A stretch of DNA of 36,730 nt, taken from NCBI GenBank assembly GCA_016458225.1, contig JAEMGR010000049.1, positions 1-36,730 on the forward strand, written 5' to 3'. The stretch comes from Myxococcaceae bacterium JPH2. GTDB taxonomy: Bacteria > Myxococcota > Myxococcia > Myxococcales > Myxococcaceae. Made by a program: the position numbers and the translations under genes. This document shows positions 1 to 7,628 of the stretch, piece by piece. Position 1 is the first letter of the stretch. Every line of letters begins with the position of its first letter. The notes beneath the pieces were generated by a model, which was not told the origin of the DNA, ran no database searches, and saw only the letters and a program-made list of their open reading frames with translations.

Positions 1-1
1 G

Positions 2-223
2 TTCGCGCTGCCGCATCCGATGCTCGGCGAAGAGGTCGCCGCCGCGGTCGTCACGCGCGAAGGAGCACACGTCTCCGAACGAGAGCTGCGGGACTTCGTG
101 GCGCGCCGGCTGGCGGACTTCAAGGTGCCACGTCGGGTGGTGTTCCTCTCCGAGCTGCCCAAAGGGCCCACCGGAAAGGTGCAGCGCCTGGGGCTCGCCG
201 AGCGACTGGGCCTCACGTCATGA
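2..223 (+). CDS. Acyl-CoA synthetase / AMP-dependent ligase, C-terminal fragment
   Basis: The frame is open from the window edge, so only the last 73 residues are present. They match the small C-terminal subdomain (AMP-binding_C) of class I adenylate-forming enzymes, which activate carboxylic acids as acyl-AMP and then usually acyl-CoA. Visible marks are an HPMLGEEVAA stretch, the F-K-V-P segment, and the terminal A10 motif PKGPTGKVQR, whose Lys contacts the acyl-adenylate. The stop TGA overlaps the next ATG (ATGA at 220-223), implying translational coupling. The substrate cannot be deduced because the main domain lies outside the window. Confidence 0.85.
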   Translation, partial: FALPHPMLGEEVAAAVVTREGAHVSERELRDFVARRLADFKVPRRVVFLSELPKGPTGKVQRLGLAERLGLTS

Positions 224-1203
224 AGATCGCCATCTTCGGCGCGGGAGCGATTGGCGGACTCCTGGGCGTCAAGCTGATCCAAGCGGGCGCTGACGTCACC
301 CTCATCGCCCGAGGGGCGCACCTGACCGCGATGCGTGCGCACGGCCTCACGCTGACGAGCGACGGAGTCACCGTCACCGTCCATCCGCGCTGCACGGACT
401 CGCCCGACGAGGCGGGCCCCCAGGACGCGGTCTTCCTCACGCTCAAAGCCCATGCCCTGACGGATGCCGCGCCCGACATCGCGCGCCTGCTCGGGCCGGA
501 GACGGCGCTCGTCACCGCGGTGAATGGCGTCCCCTATTGGTACTTCCATGCACTCGACAGCCCGTACCGAGACCACGTCCTCCAGAGCGTGGATCCGGGC
601 GGAGTGCTCTGGCGCACGCTGCCTCCATCGCGCGTCATCGGCGCGGTCGTCTACCCCGCGGCGGAGGTCACCAGGCCAGGCGTCGTCACACACCTGTACG
701 GAGACCGGGTCGTCCTCGGCGAGCCGGATGGGTCGCGCAGTCCACGCGTGGAGGCCTTGTCGGCGCTCCTCACGAAAGCGGGCTTCAAGGCGCCCATCCG
801 CCCGCGCATCCGCGACGAGCTGTGGATGAAGCTCTGGGGCAACCTCGCGTTCAATCCGTTGTCCGCGCTCACCGGAGCCACCCTGGACACGCTCGCGACG
901 GCGCCGGACCTCCGAGACATCGCGCGACGGATGATGGTCGAGGCCCAAGCGGTGGGCGAAGCGCTGGGCGCACGCTTCCTGCTCCCCGTGGATCAACGCA
1001 TCCAAGGCGCGGCGGCGGTCGGCGCGCACAAGACGTCCATGCTCCAGGACCTGGAGCGCGGACGCCCGATGGAGATCGACGCGCTGCTCGGCGCGGTGGT
1101 GGAGCTGGGACACCTGGTGGGAAAGCCCCTGCCCACCGCGGAGCTGGTGCTCACCCTGGTGCGAGAGCGTGCACGCGCCGCGGGCTGCTATCCCGCGAGG
1201 TGA
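220..1203 (+). CDS. 2-dehydropantoate 2-reductase (ketopantoate reductase) family
   Basis: A 327-residue protein, the normal length for the ApbA/PanE family, which reduces ketopantoate to pantoate with NADPH. The N-terminus carries the Rossmann motif GAGAIGG (residues 7-13). The C-terminal helical domain has the family's Lys/Asn segment ELWMKLWGNLAFNPLSALTG, where the Lys is the expected general acid. It overlaps the upstream acyl-CoA ligase by 4 bp. That pairing suggests a paralog acting on another 2-keto acid in an operon rather than the housekeeping PanE, so no symbol is given. Family assignment is firm; substrate is inference. Confidence 0.85.
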   Translation: MKIAIFGAGAIGGLLGVKLIQAGADVTLIARGAHLTAMRAHGLTLTSDGVTVTVHPRCTDSPDEAGPQDAVFLTLKAHALTDAAPDIARLLGPETALVTAVNGVPYWYFHALDSPYRDHVLQSVDPGGVLWRTLPPSRVIGAVVYPAAEVTRPGVVTHLYGDRVVLGEPDGSRSPRVEALSALLTKAGFKAPIRPRIRDELWMKLWGNLAFNPLSALTGATLDTLATAPDLRDIARRMMVEAQAVGEALGARFLLPVDQRIQGAAAVGAHKTSMLQDLERGRPMEIDALLGAVVELGHLVGKPLPTAELVLTLVRERARAAGCYPAR

Positions 1204-1209
1204 TCGCGC

Positions 1210-2958
1210 CTAGTGGTGGAATCGCAGCCACGCCAACGCGCCCAGCACCAACGCCGTGGCGCCAACGATGGCCACCTTCCGCCACGGCGACACTTCGATG
1301 ATCTCCACGGGAGGAGGCTCCTGCAGAGACACCAACTCTTCCAGGAGCGCGTTCCAGCGCCGAGCGTCATCCACCAGTTGGGTCAGCAGGGGAATCCAGC
1401 CAGCGCCCCCGGAGAAGAGCTGCAGTGTCTCGCGCGTGAGCAGGGCCATCGCGCGAGCCCCCACGCGCAGACACAGCCCCACGCGCGTGAGTCGCTCGGT
1501 CAGGTCTTGCAAGCGCGGCGGCTCGGCGTCGGGGCCCACGACGACGCAGAGGTCACCATCGAGTCGCAGCCGGCACGCCACGAGGCCGTTGCCAGCACCC
1601 ACCCGCATCTCCCCCGCGAGGAAGGGATTGATGCCCTCGACGAACATCGCCATGGCCTTGCGCAGCGTCGTGAACACCACGCTGGCGTGCTGGTACGCGT
1701 AGCGGACGAGGTTCCACCAGAAGGTCTTCGCGTGCGCGACCCCCTTCGCCAGCACCGAGGCCACCGTCGTGAGCGAGTCGCCCACCATCGTCAGCCGTCG
1801 CCCCAGCCAGCGCGCGCCTCGGGAGAGCCCATCCCAGAGGAAGAAGATGGGGTCGCGCGAGATGGTGTGCGTCCACACGTCCTTCATCTCCTGCGGGTTC
1901 TCCGCCACGAAGCGCGCGACAAGCTCCGGCGCCACCTCCGCGTGCGAATGCTCGGCCGCCAGGGCCTTCACCAGCGCTTCGTCGATGCGCCCCCCCCGCG
2001 CCGCCAGCTCCGCGTCCGAGTGCTCCTGGTCGCGCCAGAAGGCGACGAGCGCCTCGCGCAACAACCGCCGCCCCACGTCCGTGTCCGTGCGCGAGTCGAG
2101 CGCGCCCACGTCATAGCCAAGCAACCACAGCTCGGAGCGCACCAGCCGGCGGATGAACCGCACGGCCTCCGACTCATCCTCCGAGCCCTCCACGAGCAAC
2201 GGCGTCTGCAACATGTGCCCGAGCGACAGCAGCGCGTCATCGTCGAACGCCAGCTCCAGCGCGGCCCGGTCCGTCAGCGCGCTCCCGCCATCGAGCCCCA
2301 GCGTCCGGACCACCGCCTTGAAGCGGGCCAATGGCTCGCGCAGGGCCTTCGCCCGAGCGGTCGCGGGAGCCTCGAAGCCCAGCATGCGCAAGCGCAGCGC
2401 CAGCGCGCGCACGAGCGCCGGCCTCGGCTCATCCCCAGGCAGCAGCCAGTGGGACAGGTCGAGCGGAGGCTCCAGGGTGATGAGCGCCTGGAGCGCCATC
2501 CACGTCTCCAGCCCCACCCAACCGTCCTGGACAATCCCAGCCTCCTCCTGGAAGCGCCGCACCTCGCGACGAAGCGGGGCATCCAGGCGGTGGCTCGTCA
2601 CGTCCCGCACGGAGTACCCCAGGAGCGCCAGCCGCGCTCGGACCGCGCGGACCCGCGGCTCCAATTCGCGCGTCATCCGTTGCGGATCCTCGAACGGATC
2701 CTCGGCGGGCAGTGACGCCAGCGCCAGGCCCCGCTCGAAGCGCTCCATCCCCGCCTCCAGCCCGTGCATCGCCTGGAAGCGCGCGCGCATCGCCTCGGGC
2801 TCGCTCTCCGCCGCCGAGTCCATCCACGAGGACGGCACGGACTGCGCCGCCCGTTCCATGCCGCCCCCACCCTCCCGAGGGACGGGGTCCAGGCTCAACC
2901 GCGCCGCAGACTCACCGCCCCCCAGCTCCGTGAGGAAGTCCTCCCACGAGGTGCTCAC
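1210..2958 (-). CDS. Tail-anchored protein with degenerate peptidoglycan-binding-like repeats
   Basis: 582 residues from a GTG start with a G-rich Shine-Dalgarno just upstream. No signal peptide is seen. Residues about 105-160 resemble a PG_binding_1 repeat (leading LLGY, central RRFQEEAG, then DGWVGLETWMALQAL). Two weaker copies follow, marked by LRLRMLGF with LARFKAVVRTLGL and by LWLLGYDV with LREALVAFW. Later there is a compact domain around GNGLVACRLRLDGDLCVVVG. The last ~21 residues form a single hydrophobic helix ending in RFHH, which is a tail-anchor topology. The gene lies 15 bp behind 2974-3351 on the same strand, probably as an operon. I do not recognise a named family, and the repeat assignment is tentative. 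Confidence 0.7.
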   Translation of the reverse strand: MSTSWEDFLTELGGGESAARLSLDPVPREGGGGMERAAQSVPSSWMDSAAESEPEAMRARFQAMHGLEAGMERFERGLALASLPAEDPFEDPQRMTRELEPRVRAVRARLALLGYSVRDVTSHRLDAPLRREVRRFQEEAGIVQDGWVGLETWMALQALITLEPPLDLSHWLLPGDEPRPALVRALALRLRMLGFEAPATARAKALREPLARFKAVVRTLGLDGGSALTDRAALELAFDDDALLSLGHMLQTPLLVEGSEDESEAVRFIRRLVRSELWLLGYDVGALDSRTDTDVGRRLLREALVAFWRDQEHSDAELAARGGRIDEALVKALAAEHSHAEVAPELVARFVAENPQEMKDVWTHTISRDPIFFLWDGLSRGARWLGRRLTMVGDSLTTVASVLAKGVAHAKTFWWNLVRYAYQHASVVFTTLRKAMAMFVEGINPFLAGEMRVGAGNGLVACRLRLDGDLCVVVGPDAEPPRLQDLTERLTRVGLCLRVGARAMALLTRETLQLFSGGAGWIPLLTQLVDDARRWNALLEELVSLQEPPPVEIIEVSPWRKVAIVGATALVLGALAWLRFHH

Positions 2959-2973
2959 CCAGCCGCCCCCGCG

Positions 2974-3351
2974 CTACTTCTGGAACTTGGGGACGAGCGC
3001 CTTGAGGTTGTCCGCGAAGTACTGAATCAGCGCGGTGCGCGCGCTCCGGCCGCTCTGCACGGATTGGTCATGCAGCCGCAGCAGCTCATCCAGACGCTCC
3101 AACTTCTCCTGGGTCTGGAAGTTCTGCACGTCCCCATCGAAGAGCACGCGCGTGGCCGCCACCAGCTTCAGCGTCCCCTGCGCCTGCGTGCCCGTGGCCC
3201 GGGTGAACAGCCCATCCCAGTCGATGCCCTGCTTGTCCGGCTTGAGGACCGCCTCGATGTCCCCCGTGTACGTCAGCACCTCCAACGACGAGAAATCCGC
3301 CGCCAGGTCCCCCAACTTCGTCAACGCCTCCTGGAGCTTCGTCTCCGCCAT
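2974..3351 (-). CDS. Hypothetical protein, small, helical
   Basis: 125 residues starting MAETKLQEAL. This internal ATG is chosen over an upstream in-frame one because GGGGGG sits at the correct distance before it and the extra N-terminal stretch is Arg/Cys-rich and not protein-like. The protein is charged and mostly helical (EKLERLDELLRLHDQSVQ), with a short beta-like middle (GTLKLVAATRVLFDGD). There is no signal peptide, membrane segment or known motif. It precedes the tail-anchored gene 1210-2958 by 15 bp in the same direction, so the two are likely co-expressed. Function unknown. Confidence 0.65.
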   Translation of the reverse strand: MAETKLQEALTKLGDLAADFSSLEVLTYTGDIEAVLKPDKQGIDWDGLFTRATGTQAQGTLKLVAATRVLFDGDVQNFQTQEKLERLDELLRLHDQSVQSGRSARTALIQYFADNLKALVPKFQK

Positions 3352-3566
3352 GACGTCCCCCCGAGCCGCAAGGCGCCCGTAGGCGAGGCTCGAATCGCCC
3401 CAGTATAGGAAAACGAGATGAAACCGGCACAACCCGTGCTGCCCGCTATGTCGGACAAGGTGTGCTTCCGGGTTGATCCACCGGACTGTGCGAAAAAACA
3501 CCCTCCGGCCACAACATTTGAGGCCGCACCTCCGATGATAGAGGAAACGCACTTCAGGAGAATCCC

Positions 3567-5225
3567 GTGGCCCGTATCGACAACAGTGGCAGCCGGTCCG
3601 CGCCGCGTCCGAAGCCGGCGAACTTCATCAACCCGAAGGCGCTGAAGGATGTCGCTGCCCAGGTGCAGAAGGACATCAAGAAGCTCGCCAACTCGTCGAA
3701 CAGCACGGTCAAGACGAACAAGGACGGCTCTGTCAGCCGCTCGTCGACCACGACGAAGAAGCAGACCACTCAGTCCAAGGAGCTGACCACCTCCAAGGGT
3801 CCCCTGGGCGAGTCCAAGTTCAAGTACGCCACCACGTCCAAGACGGGCGGGACGACGGCGAAGAACACCCGCACCACCCAGTCCGACGTCTTCGGTCGCA
3901 CCACGTCCACGCATCAGCGTGAGGTCAGCCGCGAGAAGGGCAACACCGCGAAGACCGAGACGAACACCAAGACGACCGACCACCGCGGCACGAAGAAGGA
4001 AGTCGACGCCAAGAGCACCAAGGTGACCACGGGCAACACGTCCAAGACGGACACGCGCTCGGTCACCACGGACTCCCACGGCAACAAGGCGGTGACCAAG
4101 GAGTCCAGCACCGCCACGAAGAACGGCAACACGACCACCACCAAGACCTCCAAGGAGACGACTGGCACCGAGCGGACCAACACCGCCGTCTCCAAGTTCG
4201 AGGATGGCAAGTACACGCTGGGCAACCAGACCGACTGGAAGAACAACAAGTTCAACAAGGAGGTCGGCTTCAACAAGGAGAAGGAGCTGAAGCCCAGCTC
4301 CGCCGACAGCGGCTTCACCCAGGCGAAGAAGGACAAGCTGAGCCGCGCGCAGACGGCCGGCGACCTCCTGGGCGCCGCGGGCGTGAAGAAGGAGTGGAAG
4401 TCGGAGTTCAATCACATCAAGGAGAACAACACCTCCAAGACCCCGGGCACCTTCGTGGGCTCGCGCGTGGGCACCTCCGGCTCGCAGAGCTTCAGCGTGG
4501 GCGCGGATGGCGTGAACGCCGCCTACAACCGCGAGGCCAAGGCTGGCCTGTATGCGGAGAAGACGGGCAAGACGACGGGCAAGTATGGCGAGGCCTCGTA
4601 CAAGGCCGGCGCGCAGCTCGAGGCCAAGGCCAGCGTCGACGCGAAGGGCAAGCTCAACACCAACGGCCTGGACGCCAGCGTCTCCGCGAAGGCCAGCGCC
4701 TCCGCCGAGGTGAACATCAGCGGCAAGGCGCAGACCAAGAGCGTCAAGGTCGCGGGCGTGGACCTCAACGCCTCCGTCGAGGGCAAGGCCAAGGCGTCCG
4801 CCGAGGTCTCCGCCGAGGCCACCGGCAAGGTGAAGGTCACGCGCAACCCGCCCACGGCCATCGCCGAGGGCACGGTGGGCGCCTCCGCGGTCGCCAAGGT
4901 CGAGGGCGAGGTCAAGGCCTCGGCCGGCCCCTTCGCGGTGAAGGCCAGCGCGTACGCGAGCGCCGGCGCCGAGGCGAAGGCCACGGGCGTCATCGGCTAC
5001 GAGGACGGCAAGCTGAAGATTGGCGGCAGCGCGGGCGCGGCGCTCGGCCTGGGCGCGGGCGCGTCGGCCACGGTGGAGATCGACGTGAAGCAGGTCGGTG
5101 AGATGGCGAAGAACACGGCGGTGGCCGTGGCCGACGCCAACCACGACGGCAAGCTCGGCCTCGACGACGCCAAGGCCATCGCGAGCAGCGCGAAGAAGAA
5201 GGTCCTCGGCTGGATCGGCCTCTAA
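3567..5225 (+). CDS. Low-complexity Lys/Thr/Ser/Ala protein with C-terminal EF-hand-like loop
   Basis: 552 residues from GTG at 3567, with AGGAG at 3556-3560. No signal peptide is seen. Residues ~40-220 are low complexity (TTSKT, TKTTD, TTTTKTSKET). From ~310 to 510 the sequence alternates small and polar residues with K/E/V (EAKASVDAKGKL, SASAEVNISGKAQ), a pattern compatible with long amphipathic beta-strands. Residues 523-534, DANHDGKLGLDD, form an EF-hand/dockerin-type calcium loop with ligands at 1, 3, 5, 9 and 12. A short basic tail ends in VLGWIGL. A hairpin follows the stop. I recognise no family. A structural, secreted-by-other-means or toxin-like role are all possible. Confidence 0.75.
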   Translation: MARIDNSGSRSAPRPKPANFINPKALKDVAAQVQKDIKKLANSSNSTVKTNKDGSVSRSSTTTKKQTTQSKELTTSKGPLGESKFKYATTSKTGGTTAKNTRTTQSDVFGRTTSTHQREVSREKGNTAKTETNTKTTDHRGTKKEVDAKSTKVTTGNTSKTDTRSVTTDSHGNKAVTKESSTATKNGNTTTTKTSKETTGTERTNTAVSKFEDGKYTLGNQTDWKNNKFNKEVGFNKEKELKPSSADSGFTQAKKDKLSRAQTAGDLLGAAGVKKEWKSEFNHIKENNTSKTPGTFVGSRVGTSGSQSFSVGADGVNAAYNREAKAGLYAEKTGKTTGKYGEASYKAGAQLEAKASVDAKGKLNTNGLDASVSAKASASAEVNISGKAQTKSVKVAGVDLNASVEGKAKASAEVSAEATGKVKVTRNPPTAIAEGTVGASAVAKVEGEVKASAGPFAVKASAYASAGAEAKATGVIGYEDGKLKIGGSAGAALGLGAGASATVEIDVKQVGEMAKNTAVAVADANHDGKLGLDDAKAIASSAKKKVLGWIGL

Positions 5226-5240
5226 GCCATTCACTCCACG

Positions 5241-5267
5241 CACCCGCTCGTCTTCTCCGAGCGGGTG
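5241..5267 (+). terminator. Hairpin after the EF-hand protein gene
   Basis: A perfect 10-bp stem (CACCCGCTCG / CGAGCGGGTG) with a 7-nt loop lies 15 bp after the stop at 5225. It is not followed by a T-run, so it is a candidate intrinsic terminator or attenuator before the TPR gene at 5284. Confidence 0.55.
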
Positions 5268-5283
5268 AGGAATACTCCCGCCC

Positions 5284-6600
5284 ATGGCCCAGAGTGACCT
5301 GTACCGCCGTGGGTATGAGCAGCTGAAGGCTGGGAATTACGAAGAGGCCAAGCGCCTCTTCCGCGAGAACGAGGCCGCGTCCGGCACCACCGCCGCGACG
5401 CAGGCCCTTCTGAAGCAAGCCGACGCGAAGCTGCGCGAGGGCGACCTGAAGCAGGCCGCCACCCTCTTCGACCAGGTCCTCGACCGCAATCCGTCCATCC
5501 CCGAGGTGTACCAAGGCCTCGCGCGCATCAGCCTCTTCACGGGCGACGGCGACTCGGCCCGCGTGCACGCCACCGCCGCGGTGCGCCTGGGCCCCGGCCA
5601 AGGACTGTCGTGGACGCTGATGGGCCTGGTGCACGAGGCCGCGGGCGAGGTGGAGACCGCGCTCCAGCACCTGCAGAAGGGCGCGGAGCTGTCTCCCACG
5701 GTGTTCCTGTGCCAGTTCAACCTGGGCCGCGTGCTCGCCGCCGCGGGACGGGGCGCGTGGGGAATCCTGCCGCTCAAGCAGGCCACCGAGCTGGAGCCGA
5801 ACAACCCGGACGGCTTCTACACGCTGGGCATGGCTTACAAGCAGACGCGCCAGTTCGAGAACTCGCTGCGCGCCTTCGAGAAGGCCCGCGACCTGGCGCC
5901 CACCAACGTGGACATGTGGGCCACGCTCGCGGACGTGCTCTTCGAGCTGAAGGAGTACAAGGCCGCGCGCGACGTGCTGGACCACGGGCTCGCGCGCTGT
6001 GGCGACCATCCGGCCCTGCTGGAGAAGGCGCTCGCCGCGTCGATGATGCTCTCCGACACCGAGGCCGGCGTGGGCTACGTGGAGCGCGAGCTGAAGGTCG
6101 CGCCCAACTACGAGCAGGCCTGGCTGAACCTCGCCAACCTGACGCTGCTGGAGAAGGACTTCGAGCGCAGCGAGCAGGCCGCGCGCGAGCTGCTCAAGCG
6201 CAACCCCAAGAGCTGGGAGGCGTACTTCCACCTGGGCAACCTCTTCGAGGCCGTGCCCGTGGAGAAGGAAGCCGAGGACGCGTACCGCAAGGCGGTGGAG
6301 CTGGCGCCGGACAACTGGAAGCCGCTCACCAACCTCGCCGGCCTGCTCATCCAGATGAACAACCCGGCGAAGAACGCCGAGGCCGTTCCGCTCCTGGAGA
6401 AGGCGCTGAAGGTCGCGCCAGCGGGCGACTGGACCGTGATGTACAACCTGGCGCTCGCGCACACCAAGCTGGGACAGCGTGACCGCGCCATGGAGCTGGC
6501 CCGCCGCATCCAGCAGGAAGCGCCCGCGGGGAACGACATGGCCGAGCAGGCGCGGCGGCTCGAGTCCAACCTGAAGGAAGCGGCGGCGCGCTCCCGCTGA
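5284..6600 (+). CDS. TPR repeat protein
   Basis: 438 residues. Tandem 34-residue tetratricopeptide repeats fill almost the whole chain, starting at YRRGYEQLKAGNYEEAKRLF. Further copies include LRAFEKARDLAPTNVDMWATLA, SWEAYFHLGNLFEAVPVEKE and DAYRKAVELAPDNWKPLTNLA. TPRs form superhelical scaffolds for protein-protein contacts, and no catalytic domain accompanies them here. No signal peptide is evident, so it is probably cytoplasmic. GAGG lies somewhat far upstream of the ATG. The gene converges on the methyltransferase gene at 6634. The partner is unknown. Confidence 0.9.
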   Translation: MAQSDLYRRGYEQLKAGNYEEAKRLFRENEAASGTTAATQALLKQADAKLREGDLKQAATLFDQVLDRNPSIPEVYQGLARISLFTGDGDSARVHATAAVRLGPGQGLSWTLMGLVHEAAGEVETALQHLQKGAELSPTVFLCQFNLGRVLAAAGRGAWGILPLKQATELEPNNPDGFYTLGMAYKQTRQFENSLRAFEKARDLAPTNVDMWATLADVLFELKEYKAARDVLDHGLARCGDHPALLEKALAASMMLSDTEAGVGYVERELKVAPNYEQAWLNLANLTLLEKDFERSEQAARELLKRNPKSWEAYFHLGNLFEAVPVEKEAEDAYRKAVELAPDNWKPLTNLAGLLIQMNNPAKNAEAVPLLEKALKVAPAGDWTVMYNLALAHTKLGQRDRAMELARRIQQEAPAGNDMAEQARRLESNLKEAAARSR

Positions 6601-6625
6601 CGCGCGCCACCGAATGCGAGCCGAG

Positions 6626-6646
6626 GCCCGCGGCTACTTCGCGGGC
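6626..6646. terminator. Possible bidirectional hairpin between convergent genes
   Basis: A 7-bp perfect stem, GCCCGCG / CGCGGGC, with a 7-nt loop sits at the meeting point of the TPR gene and the methyltransferase gene. It overlaps the methyltransferase stop codon. The short stem and absent T-tract keep confidence low. Confidence 0.3.
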
Positions 6647-7416
6647 TTCACGAACTTGAGCGCGAAGCGGTCACCGGTGCCACGGCGCGCGCCGGCCGCG
6701 CTCGGGCTCGCGCTCCAGTCGCGCGTGTCCTCGGGGTTGCGCCACGCCGCGCTCTCGCCCGCGAGCTGGAAGCCCGCCGCGAGCACCTCGGCGCGCACGG
6801 CCTGCTCGTCAATGCGGTGCAGCGTCTGCACGTCCGCGACGCCCGTGCCCGCCTTCGCGCTGGAGTCGATGACGACGTAGACGCCGCCGGGCTTGAGCGA
6901 CTGGAAGATGGTCGCGTTCATCTTGGCGCGGTCGGTCCCCGTCCAGACGGTGTCGTGGTAGATGGCGTTGCTCACCACCGCGTCCAGGCCCGTCGCCTCG
7001 GGCGGCAGCGGCGAGTCGAGCTCGCGGTCCACGCGCACCACGCGCTGGTTGATGGGGCGCGCCAGCCGCTCGCTCCACGGATTCTCCGCGAAGCGCTCCA
7101 GCACCCACTTCGGATTGTGGCCATAGACGACGCCCTCGGGGCCCACCGCGCGGGCGAGCAACTCCGTGGTGTATCCGCCGCCCGCCATCACCTCGGCGAC
7201 CTTCATGCCGGGCCGCACGCCGATGAACTCCAGCATCTCGGCCGGGTGACGGCCGGCGTCCAGGGCGCGGTCCGCGTCGAGCCGATCCGCCGCATCGACG
7301 ATGGCGCGCGCCGAGGACGCGACGGACGCCGTGGTGACGGGGGTGGACGCATCGGGCGAGGCGGTGTGGGCACACCCCGCGAGGGAGAGACAGGCAGTGA
7401 GCAGGAAGAAGCGCAT
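6634..7416 (-). CDS. Lipoprotein with class I SAM-dependent methyltransferase domain (COG4798-like)
   Basis: 260 residues starting at ATG 7416, behind AGGAGG (7421-7426) at ideal spacing. The N-terminus is a lipoprotein signal, with a hydrophobic stretch then lipobox LAGC (Cys15). The mature part has a class I methyltransferase fold: VAEVMAGGGYTTELLARAVG is motif I (SAM binding), and LDAVVSNAIYHD and LKPGGVYVVIDSS are later strands. This fits the COG4798 predicted methyltransferases, which often carry export signals. It is predicted to lie outside the inner membrane, where a SAM supply is not expected, so its real substrate or activity is open. It diverges from the AAA ATPase gene at 7629. 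Confidence 0.8.
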   Translation of the reverse strand: MRFFLLTACLSLAGCAHTASPDASTPVTTASVASSARAIVDAADRLDADRALDAGRHPAEMLEFIGVRPGMKVAEVMAGGGYTTELLARAVGPEGVVYGHNPKWVLERFAENPWSERLARPINQRVVRVDRELDSPLPPEATGLDAVVSNAIYHDTVWTGTDRAKMNATIFQSLKPGGVYVVIDSSAKAGTGVADVQTLHRIDEQAVRAEVLAAGFQLAGESAAWRNPEDTRDWSASPSAAGARRGTGDRFALKFVKPAK

Positions 7417-7628
7417 GGGGCCTCCTCTTAGCCTCAAGCCCCGCGCGCCGCTGGGGAAACCACGCGCCATGCGGATGTCCTTTCCCGACACGCGGCGGGC
7501 CCCTGGGGTGGCAGGCGACCACGGCACTGTTCAATCCCCTGGAGACGTACTGCACGAAACCAGCACGGACGGAATCCCGTGCGCCATCGCGCCTGCGGCC
7601 CGCCGAGGCGTCTGGTACGTGTGGTGAC
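7417..7628. promoter_or_regulatory. Divergent intergenic region, methyltransferase lipoprotein / AAA ATPase
   Basis: 212 bp separate two divergent starts and must hold both promoters. The only structure noted is a short dyad, GCACGG-N8-CCGTGC, at 7563-7582, about 45 bp before the ATPase ATG. No convincing -35/-10 pair could be assigned. Confidence 0.35.

Noticed and set aside
1213-2715. Long plus-strand frame opposite the tail-anchored protein
   Set aside because: The Gln/Arg/His-rich translation has no motif; the minus frame has repeats and a membrane anchor.
3700-4200. Repeat array in the Thr/Lys-rich coding part, considered as a CRISPR-like or tandem repeat
   Set aside because: The repetition is at the amino-acid level with irregular spacing and no identical nucleotide units.
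3321-5285. Long minus-strand frame opposite the EF-hand protein gene
   Set aside because: Low-complexity Leu/Gly/Arg sequence arises from the repetitive Ala/Lys codons on the other strand. The plus-strand frame has the ribosome site and codon bias.
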